Assembly: GCA_023053685.1 (NCBI GenBank)
Contig: JALIGW010000001.1
Span: forward strand, 65,725,740 to 65,789,739
Source: Diadophis punctatus similis
Lineage: Eukaryota; Chordata; Lepidosauria; Squamata; Dipsadidae
Direction: 5' to 3'
DNA: 64,000 bases
Shown: piece by piece, positions 52,801 to 64,000 of the stretch
Layout: every line of letters starts with the position of its first letter
Numbering within the stretch: the stretch's first letter is position 1
The notes under the pieces: model-generated
What the model saw: only the letters and a program-made list of their open reading frames with translations
Database searches by the model: none
Told to the model about the DNA's origin: nothing
Program-made: the position numbers and the translations under genes

Positions 52801-53737
52801 ACCATATTTTTCGGAGTATAAGATGCACCGGAGTATAAGACACACCTTAGTTTTGGGGGAGGAAAACAAGGGAAAAAATTCTGCCTCTGCCTCCCAGCAA
52901 TTTGCCTCCCAGCAAACAGCACAGATGATATACACTGTTTGCTGTGTATTTCTGTGCATGTGTGCCTGACCCATAGAAATAGCAAAGAATTGGAGAAATG
53001 TACATTATGGCAGTATATTAATGCCAGAAAGTTTTCTTAAATGTAGTCACACTAACTCCTCCCAATTATTTAAATAGATCTACTCCAAACATGACTAAGT
53101 CAGGGTCTAACTCAGCTTACCTTATCTTAATACTTAACTTAATACTATAACAGGATATTGTTACATTTCAGACTATACTTGTACAGATGCTGTTAAAATT
53201 GATGTGGCTTTCTGGAAGTATAGTTATTCTCTGCTATTTAAAAGAAGATACAATAGCACTGGGACTCTTCAGATAAAGCATTTATTTTAAAAAGCTTCTT
53301 CATTTTGTTAAGTTGTCTAGAACAATAATAAAGCAGTCTTTAAAAAAATAAGTAATAATTTGAACATTCTATAGGCATTTATAGTTATTGACTTACCTCC
53401 TTGCATCCAGTTTCAGCAGTCTGATTAGCACAAGAAAATAAAATTCTGCCTCTGCCTCTATCTCCCAGCAATTTGCCTCCTTGCAGCTTTAGTTTTACTT
53501 TCAATTTCAACATGTGGCCTGCCTGCAGCCTCACTCAGCTGAGGGTCGGGAAGCTGATAATCAGTTGCTTGGCTTAACAGGCTCTGTTCTGTTTGCTGCA
53601 AGGAGGTAAATTGCTGGGAGGCAGAAGCCAAAGGGTGGGTGTGGCTGGGTGTGGCTACATTCGGTGTATAAGATGCACCTAAGTTTTCACCCTCTTTGGG
53701 GGTAAAAAGGTGCGTCTTATACTCTGAAAAATATGGT
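52801..53737. mobile_element. TA-flanked DNA element (family E), copy 1
   Basis: Inverted ends ACCATATTTTTCGGAGTATA and TATACTCTGAAAAATATGGT are flanked by TA. The ~0.9 kb interior has no transposase. It is homologous over its length to copy 2 at 57736-58727. Confidence 0.88.
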
Positions 53738-54019
53738 ATATATAATTTTTAAATATACATCAACGTCAATGTATGAACAGTGTGGTATCTGTGTATCATT
53801 CATTTTGATACAAATAACACTATTAATATTTGTTACGTTAATAAAACTTTTGTAATCTTAATATTGGTACACATATTTGTATTAGGATATAATCCTTCAA
53901 TATTTAATTATTAAATGTTTCAGTATGCCACTGTAATTCCAATCACAATATTAGTTGAACATATATAATAATACTGTCTTTCAACCTCTGGTCTTCCCTT
54001 CTAGTTATTATTTTTATTC

Positions 54020-55310
54020 TATTATGTAGAAATGTGTATACTAATAACCCCTATTTCTTGTTTCTAAGTTCCTTATTATTCATCATCTCTTGTCCGTTTT
54101 AATACTTCAATTCTTATTCATTTTTTTACTTGCCTCCCATACTCCTCTCTTGGATCTTTATCTCTGTCTAGTTTAGATATTTCTCCCATCTCTATCATCT
54201 TATACTGCCAGTCCTACAATGTATCTACCCAAACCCCTAACTCCCTTTCAAAGGTATCTTCCTGCTTATCTGATTTCATTTTTAAATCTCTTAAAATATT
54301 TTTTCTTTGATTTATTTCATCAGTCATTATTACCCTTATTGTCTTTTCCTTCTTCTCTTCTTATTTTATTTGCTGATTTTTTTGTTCTATCTTTTCCTCC
54401 ATTCTTTTTGTTGCCTTCTCCTTTCTCTGGACATTTTGATCTTTGTTCATTGTCTCTTGTGAAACATTTTCAATTTTTCCATCTATACCATGTATTAGAT
54501 TCCTTATCTTCCTGTGGTTTTTTGTTATAGTATTAATATTCTGGAACATCAATGCCATTTCTTGTAAAAGTCCACTCATTTCCCCCTGAAGAAGCATCTC
54601 ATCTTATTTTAATAAGTCCCACTCTTGTTCATTAGTCCAAGAACCATATATTCAGTCCTAATGTTGTTCCTCAAAGGGTGCAATAATCATAGTTCTTTAT
54701 ATCCCAGATTTATCAGTCAGTTCCTTTTAGGTAGTCCAGGATCTTTGTTTTCAGTTAAACCTCTAGTAGTCATAAGGTAGATAAAAATAGAACAGTAGAT
54801 ATCACCACAGTCCTCAGACTTGTAGAGGTATGGTACATTTTCCAATTGTCAGTAGATAGCGCTCTCCGCTTAAGTTTCAGTGTCTCCAGTCTGACATGCA
54901 TTTAACCAAATTTAATTCAAGCCAAGATCAAATCAGTTATTTAAGTAAGTATTTCCAGCATTTTAAAATGCCTTTCCCAAGCTAAAAAAAAGGATCATCT
55001 CACCCACTGTTCATTTACACCGCTCCTGCACTTTCTTTGTTGCCTCGGCTGTCCCAGCTTCATGGCAGCCATAATGACTGCTGCTTCTCGAAAAAGAAAC
55101 CCTGGGTCAGACAGGAATGTTGCGGCTCTCTGCGAACTGCAGGGCGCTCCTCTTTTTCTTCATCATCCCTACAGGATGGCTTTGGCTCCTTTTGGAGCCC
55201 TCCAATGGTGAGAATTTGGCGCGAGAACACGGAGACCTGCTCTTTGCTTCTGATCTTGCCGTGACGTCAGCCGGAACCTTCCAACTGAATGACATTGTGA
55301 TTTCACACTG
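54020..55310 (-). mobile_element. L1 LINE 5' end and ORF1 fragment, antisense
   Basis: On the minus strand a GC-richer start (55310-55030) is followed by a coiled-coil frame (54597-54361: MSGLLQEMALMFQNINTITK and on to KEKATKRMEEKIEQK), typical of the L1 ORF1 helix. ORF2 is absent. Confidence 0.65.
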
Positions 55311-55705
55311 AAAGGTCATGTAACACATTTTGCAGATAAAGTAAAAAATCTGTACATCTATAGCTGGATAAAAAGTATTTGTAACTAATTCCTATCTATC
55401 CACTAATCCGATGTATGTTCTTGGGTTTTTAGTGGAAGTTAATAAATGGATGTATTTTATTGAAAGAAACCAGACTGAACCTTTGAAGTATACAAATACA
55501 GAAATTGTGTTTCTAACTAACATTTGGACATCTCACTGCATTCCTAAATACAATCTTGATCCTTTTTTAACATGAAGTAAATGAAATAAATACCACCACC
55601 AGGTCATGCTGTAAGCCAGTCTGAAAGCCGCAAGCAACATCTGATCAAGTGCCATCATTCTCAACAGAGAAGGATCTTTGGATGGAAATGGAAGTCATGC
55701 AACAT

Positions 55706-56240
55706 TGTTATGACCCAGATTGCTAGGTAGAGACAGGCATCATCAGAGTCCTTTATTGTTCTGTTAACTGCCAGAACAAACGGCCCTACAGTGGTTGGTA
55801 AGGCTCCACCCCACACTTCTCTGATGGGAGCTATCCTCAGTCCCAAAAACACAAGCCAGTAAACAACCAAAACCAATCTGCAAAGGCAAAGGAAGTCCAA
55901 AGAAGGGGCAAGCTGAAGGGGCAAGGCCATAGTCAAGGTCCAAAGGGCAAGGGTAATTCCACAGGGTCAGGCAAGTCCACGAGGCAAAGGCAAGGCAGAG
56001 GCAAAAATGAGTCAAGGCAGAGTTGAGTTTTTCCAAAGCTGAGGGGAATGTAAGCCAAAGCAAACAATTGTCCCTGACAAAGACAAAGTCCCCCAGCTTC
56101 TCCTAGTGAGGCTCCTTAGGGCTAAGGTAGTAATTGGCTGTGGTTACCAAAGCTACAGAATATCTGGTGGATCTCTGTGGACCATAGTTTGTGAATCATG
56201 GCTGTGGTAACCTCTGCAGGAGCTGGTGTTGCCAGAAAAT
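55706..56240 (-). mobile_element. LTR-like sequence
   Basis: Read on the minus strand, it ends AATCTGGGTCATAACA and has an AATAAAGG poly(A) signal ~60 bp before, with the same Cys/Leu-rich CTTGCC-type body and the same GTCATnACA end as the solo LTR at 32117. The far end and target duplication are not clear. Confidence 0.5.
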
Positions 56241-56689
56241 GAATTGTGAAAAGAATTATTTTTTGTGTATCCTATGTCTTGTCTTTGGATTCCTGAGATT
56301 AAATGTCAGCTGATTTAGACGGCTGTACATCTAAGCCTTAAATATATAAAAGATGGCTATCTACTTCAGTTGTCAAATTACATTCCTGTGTACTTTAAAG
56401 ATAAAAGTTCTGATGGGAAATAATATCTACTGATGAATGTAAGCACACCTAAAATAATCAAAGGTAGGTTATGGTTTTCTTGATGTTCCCGAAATTTACA
56501 TGGCTATTCAATCCACATTTAGTTGAGAAGAAACCAACATTATTTTAACAAATATTCTATTTGCTGATATTATAGATATTAGCAAATAGATTCCTGTAAT
56601 ATATTTTGTAGTATTATCAATTCTTCTATGAAAGCAGTTCAAATTCTGCCTTTTTAAAATAACTTCTATGAGATTAGTTGTACTTTTAA

Positions 56690-56860
56690 CCCTAGCATGA
56701 GCTACTTTGTCAACTGAAGAAGCTTCTTGGACAAGAAGCAAAACATCTTCAAGGAAGAAACCAAGAAAGTCCAGTTGCTCTTTGAAAAGCACCTTTGGAA
56801 CAACCATGACCTGGATGATTGAGAATCTCCACAGACATTCTTCAACTGAATGCTTCATTG
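56690..56860 (+). mobile_element. Penelope-like retroelement fragment
   Basis: The block CAACTGAAGAAGCTTCTTGG through AGTCCAGTTGCTCTTTGAAA and CCATGACCTGGATGATTGAG is a widespread vertebrate repeat that I associate with Penelope-like elements; this is from memory and needs a library match. Confidence 0.6.
56714..56744 (+). ncRNA. Hammerhead-ribozyme-like core (worn)
   Basis: CTGAAGA, one base, a 7-bp stem GCTTCTT/AAGAAGC with loop GGAC, then AAAAC in place of GAAAC. The layout is the same as at 6434-6467, with the catalytic G of GAAA lost. Confidence 0.4.
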
Positions 56861-56899
56861 GACATGAGAAGTTTTACATAGCAATTTGTGTAGATTGCT

Positions 56900-57730
56900 G
56901 CATCTGATAAAGAGCAAACAGACTAGATCTGTTTGGCTTTGCATGTAAACATGGACCAGATTGTTAAGGTGCCTGTAATTATTTTTCTGAGGCAAGTATA
57001 CAAAGAATAGTAACTTTGAACATTAGTCAGATCTTAATGTAATAGTATTTAATATCTCTGGATATCACTGCAAAATTGTTAAGTATTGAATATGAGCTGT
57101 GCTATAAAGCTGATAAGTATGTCCAGAAATGACAATTTCCAAACTTCAGTTTGCAAGTGTAAAGATTTCTAAAATTGGTTCAGTGAATTACATATTAATA
57201 TTGATTTTTTTAAAGCTTTACACTAAACAATTTGGTTTAAACAGGAATTCTTCCTTTGCTTTCATGTAGGTGGTTGAGATGGGCAATTAAAACTGCAATA
57301 AAATCCTTTGCTGTAGCTAGCTTTATGACCCTGGGAACATGTAAAATTGATTCTTAACCTGCAAGTGACATGTCAAAACGACAGATTATATGTCATCTCC
57401 CTGCTTTATATCATTTTAGTCTCCTTCATTAGCAATAAATCAGCATTCCAGCATCCCAGTCTGTACTGGGCTGTATTTAAACATTTCTTTTTATTTTACT
57501 TATAAATAAAAAATAAAATTGTATTAATTGATAAAAATGTTGACAAAAACAGGAATGTATCTTCTCTAGAAGTTGTGAACTAGCAATTTGACGACAATGC
57601 AAACAAATGTCTCTTGACCTTAACATGATATGAACCCCCTAGACTAGAAAGTAAGCAATTTATTGCAGAAGTAGCGTATGTTAGGACTATACGGATTTGA
57701 AAGCAAAAATATACTTCAAGCACATGATAG
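56900..57730. other. AT-rich intergenic stretch
   Basis: No gene or recognisable repeat seen. Confidence 0.45.
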
Positions 57731-57735
57731 GAAGT

Positions 57736-58727
57736 ACTGTATTTTTCGGAGTATAAGACGCAACGGAGTATAAGACGCACCTTAGTTTTGGGGGAGGAAA
57801 ACAAGGGGAAAAGGCCTCTGCCACCAAGCAATTTGCCAAACAGCAAACAGCACAGATGATATACACTGTTTGCTGTGTATTTGTGCATGTGTGCTTGACC
57901 CATAGAAATAGCAAAAAATTGGAGAAATGTACATTATGGCAGAAAGTTTTCTTAAATGTAGTCACACTAACTCCTCCCAATTATTTAAATACATCTACTC
58001 CAAGGTAAGTCAGGATTTAACGCTAATACTAAACAGGACACTGTTACATTTCAGACTATACTTGTACAGAGCTGTTAAAATTAATTAAAAATTCTGGAAA
58101 TATACATTATTCTCTATTATTTAAAAGAAGGTACAATAGCACTGGACCTCTTCAGAGCAAGCATTTATTTTAAAAAGCTTTTTTATTTTGTTAAGTTGTC
58201 TAGAGGTCTCCAACCTTGGCAACTTTAAAACTTGTGGACTTCAACTCCCAGAATTCCACAGCCAGCAAAGCTAACAAAGCTGGCTGTGGAATTCTGGGAG
58301 TTGAAGTCCACAAGTCTTAAAATTGCCAAGGTTGGAGACCCCTGGCTAGAACAATAATAAAGCAGTCTTTAAAAAATAAGTAATAATTTGAACATTCTAC
58401 AGACATAGTTATTCACTTACCCCCTTGCATCCAGCAGAAAATAAAAATCTGCATGTCTCTCCCAGCTATTTGCCTCTGTAGCTAGTTTCACTTTCATTTT
58501 CCCATGTGGCAAACCTAATCAGCTGTAGGTCGGGAAGCTGCTACTGACTTGCTTGGCTTTATAGGCTCTTCCCTCTTTCCTGCAAGCAGGTAAATTGCTG
58601 GAAGACAGAGGCCAAAGGGTGGGGGTGGCTGGGTGGGTGGGTCTGCATTCGGTGTATAAGACGCACCCAAGTTTTCACCCTATTTTGGGGGGTAAAAAGG
58701 TGCGTCTTATACTCCAAAAAATACGGT
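57736..58727. mobile_element. TA-flanked DNA element (family E), copy 2
   Basis: Inverted ends CTGTATTTTTCGGAGTATAA and TTATACTCCAAAAAATACGG. It is homologous to copy 1 and interrupted by a fold-back MITE at about 58205-58344. Confidence 0.88.
58205..58344. mobile_element. Fold-back MITE (family F) nested in family E
   Basis: Almost completely palindromic: GGTCTCCAACCTTGGCAACT ... GCCAAGGTTGGAGACCCCTG, with an arm containing GACTTCAACTCCCAGAATTC. Copy 1 of family E shows the uninterrupted site (GTTGTCTAGAACAATAATAA). Confidence 0.9.
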
Positions 58728-58764
58728 ATATTGCACCCGTAGAATATTCATTTATTGATTGCCT

Positions 58765-59152
58765 CTCTTAGCAACTATTTGATGTAATGACAGTGCTGGA
58801 AAAATAAGTTTACAACTAGTCCTTGAATCTGTAGCTATTGCTGTATTGATATTTTCATGTGACCAATATTCAGACACTTCATAACTGGCATGCATTTATA
58901 ATGGTCACAACATCTCATGGGCAAGTGATCACCATTTGTGAACTCACAGCTGGCTTCCAACAAGCAAAGTCAATGGGGAAGCAGGCAAGAAGTCACAAGT
59001 TACAATCATGTGACATCTCAATAATCTGCAGCATGACTGCACTGGAATTGATATAAGTTCAGAGCAGTCACATAACATTTCACTTCATGACCATGATGCT
59101 TAGCGATGGAGTTGGTAGTCTCAATTGTACTTGGCATGTGAGGACTACCTAC
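58765..59152. mobile_element. Family A MITE, diverged
   Basis: It contains AAAGTCAATGGGGAAGC and ends TGTGAGGACTACCT; the left end is worn. Confidence 0.65.
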
Positions 59153-59414
59153 TAGGTGCTAAACCTGACCTTAAATTTTTGTTGTTCTGCCAACAAAACT
59201 CACAATGGATAATTTTTAAATTTATCAGTCTAAAAGTTAAAGAAACCAATCATGAACAATTTTGTTCAGGCCACAATCATAAAAGCTATCAAACCACTTT
59301 ACTTAAAATGATACCTGGACCATCAGATTGCTTAAAGTTTCTGTCAAGAGTCAAGCATAAATGTCATTTTTGTTTTGTTTTGTGAAAGAATGAACCATCT
59401 TTGATCATCTAGAT

Positions 59415-59533
59415 CAGGGGTCTCCAACCTTGGCAACTTTAAGACTTGTGGACTTCAATTCCCAGAATTCCTCAGCCGAACTCTGGGAGTTGAAGTCCAC
59501 AAGTCTTAAAGTTGCCAAGGTTGGAGACCCCTG
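59415..59533. mobile_element. Fold-back MITE (family F), intact copy
   Basis: A 119-bp near-perfect palindrome from CAGGGGTCTCCAACC to GGTTGGAGACCCCTG, with perfect 8-bp duplications ATCTAGAT at 59407-59414 and 59534-59541, marking it as hAT-type. Confidence 0.94.
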
Positions 59534-59949
59534 ATCTAGATTGGTTTAATCTTTCTCCAGAAAGAAAAAAATAAACTTAGTACAAAGGAAGTTAGCTTTA
59601 ATTTTGTAGTTTAGGTTACCAACAATTTTCTTCCTAGTTTTACCAGACTGCAACAGAGACATGCTTGATTCTAATTACTCTTATCTGCATCTCAATGTGT
59701 ATTTCCAGAGACCAAAGCCCCTTTCTCTTAAAAGACAAATACACAGGATAAGTGTGCCCATCCCAGTATTGTCTTCTGGATGATCCCACTGGATTCCTGG
59801 AAAAAGAATATCTTTTAGAGATTTTCTGAATCGCAGCATATCTGTTATGTGAATGTCTTGAGAATCTTAATACAAACATATGTTGTATGCTATTAATGAA
59901 ATTTAAAAATAAAAGCAAGCTTTACTAGTAAAAAAAAAGGGAATTGTTT

Positions 59950-60416
59950 AATTTTTATTTATAAGAAAAGGGGTGTGTGTATCTGTGTGTGTTTTCCCAG
60001 AGAGGTGAAATGCAGGATAGCAGAAGAAAAGATGTAAAGGTTGTGTATCTGACCTAACTTGAGTCTGAAGCAGCATACAGTACCTGGGATTAAGAATCTT
60101 AACTTAAATGGCTTTGAGTCATTTTTGCTGATTGCATTATGATAGATGGATAATACCCAACTTTAAAAATAAAAAACAACTTGCTGAGTGGGACTTACTT
60201 TCAGTAAGTGGAAGTGAAATTAGCAAAATGAAAATGAGTTTTGCAGACTACTAAGAAAATTTCTGCCCTGTGTTCTTTTTGAAACTCTAAAGTCAATGGG
60301 TCGATCTGAAGGATGCGAGATTGACCTGTGGATGAGACCCGTATTGTAGATGGGAAAGCTTGCAGTCATGAGGTACAATCAATTCAAGTCTGAGAATGTC
60401 CACAGGAAGGTTAATG
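59950..60416 (-). other. Probable ABCC10 3' UTR
   Basis: The sequence after the ABCC10 stop on the minus strand shows no repeat that I recognise. A minus-strand AATAAA lies near 59955. The extent is inferred. Confidence 0.4.
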
Positions 60417-63127
<2,711 letters not shown>

Positions 63128-63275
63128 CTGCATGAAGAAACAAATGTGAGATTAAAATTTTTGTGCTACTTCATTTGCACCCAAAGCTCAAGAGAGAGAA
63201 AACTGAGTTACAGCAAATAAGCGCTGACAATATGTGCTTGGTGAAAAATTCCTTTACTACAACCTCCCTTTAGAA

Positions 63276-63381
63276 CAGGGGTCCTCAAACTTGGCAACTT
63301 TAACACTTGTGGACTTCAACTCCCAGAATTCTGGGACTTGAAGTCCATAAGTCTTAAAGCTGCCAAATTTGAAGACCTCTG
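63276..63381. mobile_element. Fold-back MITE (family F), third copy
   Basis: The palindrome from CAGGGGTCCTCAAACTTGGC to AATTTGAAGACCTCTG has perfect 8-bp duplications CTTTAGAA at 63268-63275 and 63382-63389. Confidence 0.92.
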
Positions 63382-63399
63382 CTTTAGAACATGTATTCT

Positions 63400-64000
63400 G
63401 AACTGGAGTTGTGATGCCGGTCACTCTTCTATCTACTTATCTGTTACCCCCATAGCTCCCTAGTGTAAATGAATGAAGCTCAATCATTTCATGGATTTCA
63501 CGGGGGGGGGGGAGCTGAATTCTCCCCAAATTTATAAGGAAAACTATTCACTGCTTCAGAAATGAAATGGGAAGAGGGGAAACCTTCACCACAGAGAAAA
63601 TACATAAAAATAGGAAAAACTATAATAACCAGGGAATGTGCATGCATGTTCGCTAAGCAAACATAAGCTCACAGAGAGCCGCCCCACACAAATGCAAATA
63701 AAGCATACATACAAAGGGAAAAATATTAAAGAGTATTAAATGCATAATACAGAAAGCATCCAGACATTTTGCTATCAGCCATATCTTATATCAGTCATGT
63801 TGGGTTTTTAACTACTACACTTTTAAACATTTCAAAAATAACAGTCCCCGCCCCCAAATTAGGAGTCTTCTATCAAGATTCTTGGCATGGAGGGAAACCG
63901 GAAGCATCGCGGTGAGACAGGCTGAAAAATAGTGGAGCTCTGATGAGCTTCGCGAAAATCCAGTCTGACAAACCGCTGTCGGGGGGACGGTGTCTTCAGA
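63400..64000. other. ABCC10 intron
   Basis: No exon with ABCC10 similarity is seen. The last ~150 bases become GC richer but show no recognisable frame or repeat. Confidence 0.4.

Overview
The window reads as nuclear DNA of a squamate reptile, most likely an advanced snake. It has vertebrate split genes with GT/AG introns. The repeats are those expected of squamates: CR1 3' ends running into ATTCT pentamer arrays, L2-like, L1 and BovB LINE pieces, tRNA-derived SINEs, and many non-autonomous hAT and TA-flanked DNA elements. The species assignment is inference from repeat content; no marker gene is present.

Three protein-coding genes are supported. (1) DLK2, + strand, 3130-13383: four exons carrying the EGF-like repeats, the transmembrane helix and the cytoplasmic tail; the signal-peptide exon is not seen and probably lies left of the window. 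(2) A ZNF318-like gene, + strand, 27966-45109: six exons that join in frame into about 826 residues (SR-rich N terminus, conserved middle region, coiled coil). It then stops at a TAG that forms the last three bases of exon 6, directly before a consensus splice donor. The matrin-type zinc fingers and the long C-terminal part of vertebrate ZNF318 are not found. (3) ABCC10 (MRP7), - strand, 63127-60417: the last three exons, with the end of the second nucleotide-binding domain. ABCC10, ZNF318 and DLK2 are also neighbours in human (6p21.1), so the block is conserved. As I recall the human map, ZNF318 sits at the 5' side of ABCC10, whereas here the ZNF318-like copy lies between the 3' ends of DLK2 and ABCC10.

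Layout: 1-3129 is old LINE sequence and a hAT element. 3130-13383 is DLK2, whose introns hold four hAT-type elements, a giant palindrome, and a broken L2-like LINE ending 37 bp before the last exon. 13384-20900 is 3' UTR and intergenic DNA with a CR1 copy. 20926-27066 is a very young LTR retrotransposon with no recognisable gag/pol; its LTRs differ at one position and its interior carries antisense L1 remains. 27700-45109 is the ZNF318-like gene with a CpG-rich promoter. 45110-60400 is intergenic and repeat rich (hAT, L1 in both directions, two TA-flanked element families, fold-back MITEs). 60417-64000 is ABCC10.

The observations I rate highest are: the ZNF318-like gene that lost its zinc fingers; a perfect 42-base copy of its own exon 4 joined to the 5' end of a SINE in the following intron; the young non-autonomous LTR element that captured L1 sequence; and two loci sharing a hammerhead-ribozyme-like core, one of them inside a ~210 bp-arm palindrome.
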